Assembly: GCA_035476635.1 (NCBI GenBank)
Contig: DATILI010000208.1
Span: forward strand, 1 to 13,693
DNA from: DATILI01 sp035476635
GTDB lineage: Bacteria; Pseudomonadota; Gammaproteobacteria; Burkholderiales; Burkholderiaceae_C
Reading direction: 5' to 3'
Length of the DNA stretch: 13,693 nucleotides
Shown: positions 12,444 through 13,693 of the stretch, piece after piece
Layout of the letters: the number at the start of each line of letters is the position of its first letter
Position numbering within the stretch: position 1 is the first letter of the stretch
Notes under the pieces: model-generated
What the model was told of the DNA's origin: nothing
The model's input: the letters and a program-made list of their open reading frames with translations, nothing else
The model's database searches: none
Position numbers and translations under genes: made by a program

Positions 12444-13693
12444 ATGGCCATGCGTTCCCGGTGGTTGCGAATTCTGGCCTGGGCTGCGCTCTCGCTCCTG
12501 GTGCTGGCCAGTGCGGTCCTTGGCGCAGCATGGTGGTGGGCAGGAAGCAACGACTCGCTGGCCACCGTGCTCGCGCGCGCCTCAGGCTACCTGCCGCAGG
12601 GCCATGTACTGGAGACCAGCGAGGTCATGGGCTCCCTGCGCAGCGGCGGGCGCATCGGCCAGCTGCGCTGGCAGAACAAGGGTCTGACCATCACGGCGAA
12701 GCAGGTGGAAGTCGGCTGGGACATCGCTCCCTTGCTGCGCAGCAAGTTGTACCTGAGCCACCTGCGCGTGGCCGAACTCAGCATCAACAGTACCAGCGTC
12801 GACAGCGAACCCTTCACGCCGCCGCAAAGCGTGGTGCTGCCGATCGAAGTCGACATCCCGTTCACGGTTGCCGACGTGCGCTGGGCCGGTCCTGCGGCCT
12901 TGCAGGCCACGGGCCTGGCGGGCCGCTACCAATACGACGGCATGCGGCACACGCTCGCGGTCGATGCCATGCACATCGCCGATGGCAGCTACAGCGGGCA
13001 GGCCACGCTGCTGGCGCGCACCCCGCTCTCGCTGAAGGCCGCCCTCACCGGGGAAATCCAGGCCAGCGTACCTGGCAGTTCGCGGCGCCTGCCCCTCCTG
13101 GCCAAGGCTTCGGTGGCGGGCGATCTGGCTGGCCAGGACGCGGTGCTGGCGCTGCAAGCGCGGCTAGCTCCCGCCGCGGCCTCAGGCACTGCGCCACTGC
13201 GCGCAAATCCCATGCAAGCCGAGGGCACGGCCCAGGTCAAGCCTTGGGCGAAACAGCCCATCGCGCAGGCCGATGCGCGCTTTGCGAATATCAACCTGGC
13301 GAGCCTGTGGCCAGACATGCCGCAAACCTTGCTCGACGGCACGGTGCGGCTCAAGCCCGAAGGCGCGGGCTGGCACGCACAGGCGCAACTGAAAAACGGC
13401 GCTGCCGGCCCCTGGGACCGGCAGCGCATCCCGCTGGACAGCGCACAAGCGCAGCTGCGCTACCAGGATGAAGCCTGGCTTGCCGAATCGCTGCAGGCCC
13501 GCGTCGGCCCCGGCGAACTGCGCTTGAGCGGCCAGTGGCAGGCTCCGGCCACAGCAGCGAAAGCCGCCTGGCAAGGCCGGGTCGACCTGCGCAACATCGA
13601 CCCCGCGCGCATGCACACAGGCTTCGCCACGGCCGTCCTGGATGGGCATGCCACGGCCCAAAGCGCCGCGGGTGCAGTAGCCTTCGACGTCGA
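12444..13693 (+). CDS. tamB: TamB-like translocation and assembly protein, N-terminal part
   Basis: The frame from ATG 12444 is open for 416 codons to the window edge with no stop, so the gene is cut off on the right; full TamB proteins exceed 1,000 residues. Residues 9-33 are an uncleaved N-terminal membrane anchor (WAALSLLVLASAVLGAAWWW), after a basic start. Then come repeated short amphipathic strands, for example RIGQLRWQNKGLTITAKQVEVGWDIAPLL and LYLSHLRVAEL, the signature of AsmA/TamB-type periplasmic beta-taco proteins that bridge inner and outer membranes. It begins 7 bp after tamA, with GAAGA just before; a second in-frame ATG at 12450 is an alternative start. A competing open frame from 12440 is a shadow, as its product is not TamB-like. 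Confidence 0.9.
   Translation, partial: MAMRSRWLRILAWAALSLLVLASAVLGAAWWWAGSNDSLATVLARASGYLPQGHVLETSEVMGSLRSGGRIGQLRWQNKGLTITAKQVEVGWDIAPLLRSKLYLSHLRVAELSINSTSVDSEPFTPPQSVVLPIEVDIPFTVADVRWAGPAALQATGLAGRYQYDGMRHTLAVDAMHIADGSYSGQATLLARTPLSLKAALTGEIQASVPGSSRRLPLLAKASVAGDLAGQDAVLALQARLAPAAASGTAPLRANPMQAEGTAQVKPWAKQPIAQADARFANINLASLWPDMPQTLLDGTVRLKPEGAGWHAQAQLKNGAAGPWDRQRIPLDSAQAQLRYQDEAWLAESLQARVGPGELRLSGQWQAPATAAKAAWQGRVDLRNIDPARMHTGFATAVLDGHATAQSAAGAVAFDV

Noticed and set aside
10643..12565. A 640-residue minus-strand open frame opposite tamA
   Set aside because: The plus strand encodes a full TamA with POTRA domains, VRGY motif and terminal Phe. The opposite frame has low-complexity composition and no domain.
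12440..13471. A 343-residue plus-strand frame overlapping the start of tamB
   Set aside because: It is rich in Gly, Arg, His and Ala without hydrophobic anchor or strand pattern. The frame from 12444 gives a TamB-like anchor and repeats and stays open to the edge.

Overview
The window is high-GC DNA with the codon usage, gene families and short leaders typical of a betaproteobacterium. The best guess is Comamonadaceae (a Polaromonas, Variovorax or Rhodoferax relative), inferred from the overall gene set and not proven. Fifteen complete protein genes and one gene cut by the right edge are supported. No tRNA, rRNA, CRISPR array or complete transposon was seen.

Layout. (1) 1-317 has no gene. 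It holds two nested inverted-repeat elements in opposite orientation, with the same core but unrelated stem arms. (2) 318-3947 is a co-directional operon: two ABC permeases, an ATPase of the polyamine/opine-type importer class, and a nucleoside hydrolase. The solute-binding protein gene is not in the window and may lie to the left. (3) 3929-4876 (minus) is a LysR regulator, probably PcaQ, divergent from pcaH and pcaG (4983-6318), the two subunits of protocatechuate 3,4-dioxygenase. Their 106-bp shared region holds a LysR-type palindrome and a good sigma70 promoter. A perfect bidirectional terminator at 6337-6370 closes this unit. (4) 6386-7057 (minus) is a secreted diheme cytochrome c with its own promoter. 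(5) 7157-13693 is a long plus-strand gene series: a MoxR AAA+ ATPase, a small membrane protein, a GNAT acetyltransferase, a type II toxin-antitoxin pair, a CoxE-like VWA protein, TamA, and the start of TamB. Junctions are tight (overlaps or gaps of 3-26 bp), so co-transcription is likely.

How they work together. The importer and hydrolase suggest uptake of a ribosylated compound and cleavage of its glycosidic bond. PcaQ with PcaHG makes a regulated ring-cleavage module for protocatechuate; the later beta-ketoadipate genes are not here. MoxR and the VWA protein form the well-known chaperone-like ATPase/VWA pairing, with an added acetyltransferase and membrane peptide and an apparently inserted toxin-antitoxin cassette. 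TamA and TamB are the outer-membrane translocation and assembly module.

The strongest candidate for something undescribed is the pair of structured repeat elements in the first 300 bp. In matched orientation, every imperfect pair in their stem arms is a G-U wobble, which fits a transcribed RNA structure. The rest is recognisable biology, with some odd details listed in the findings.
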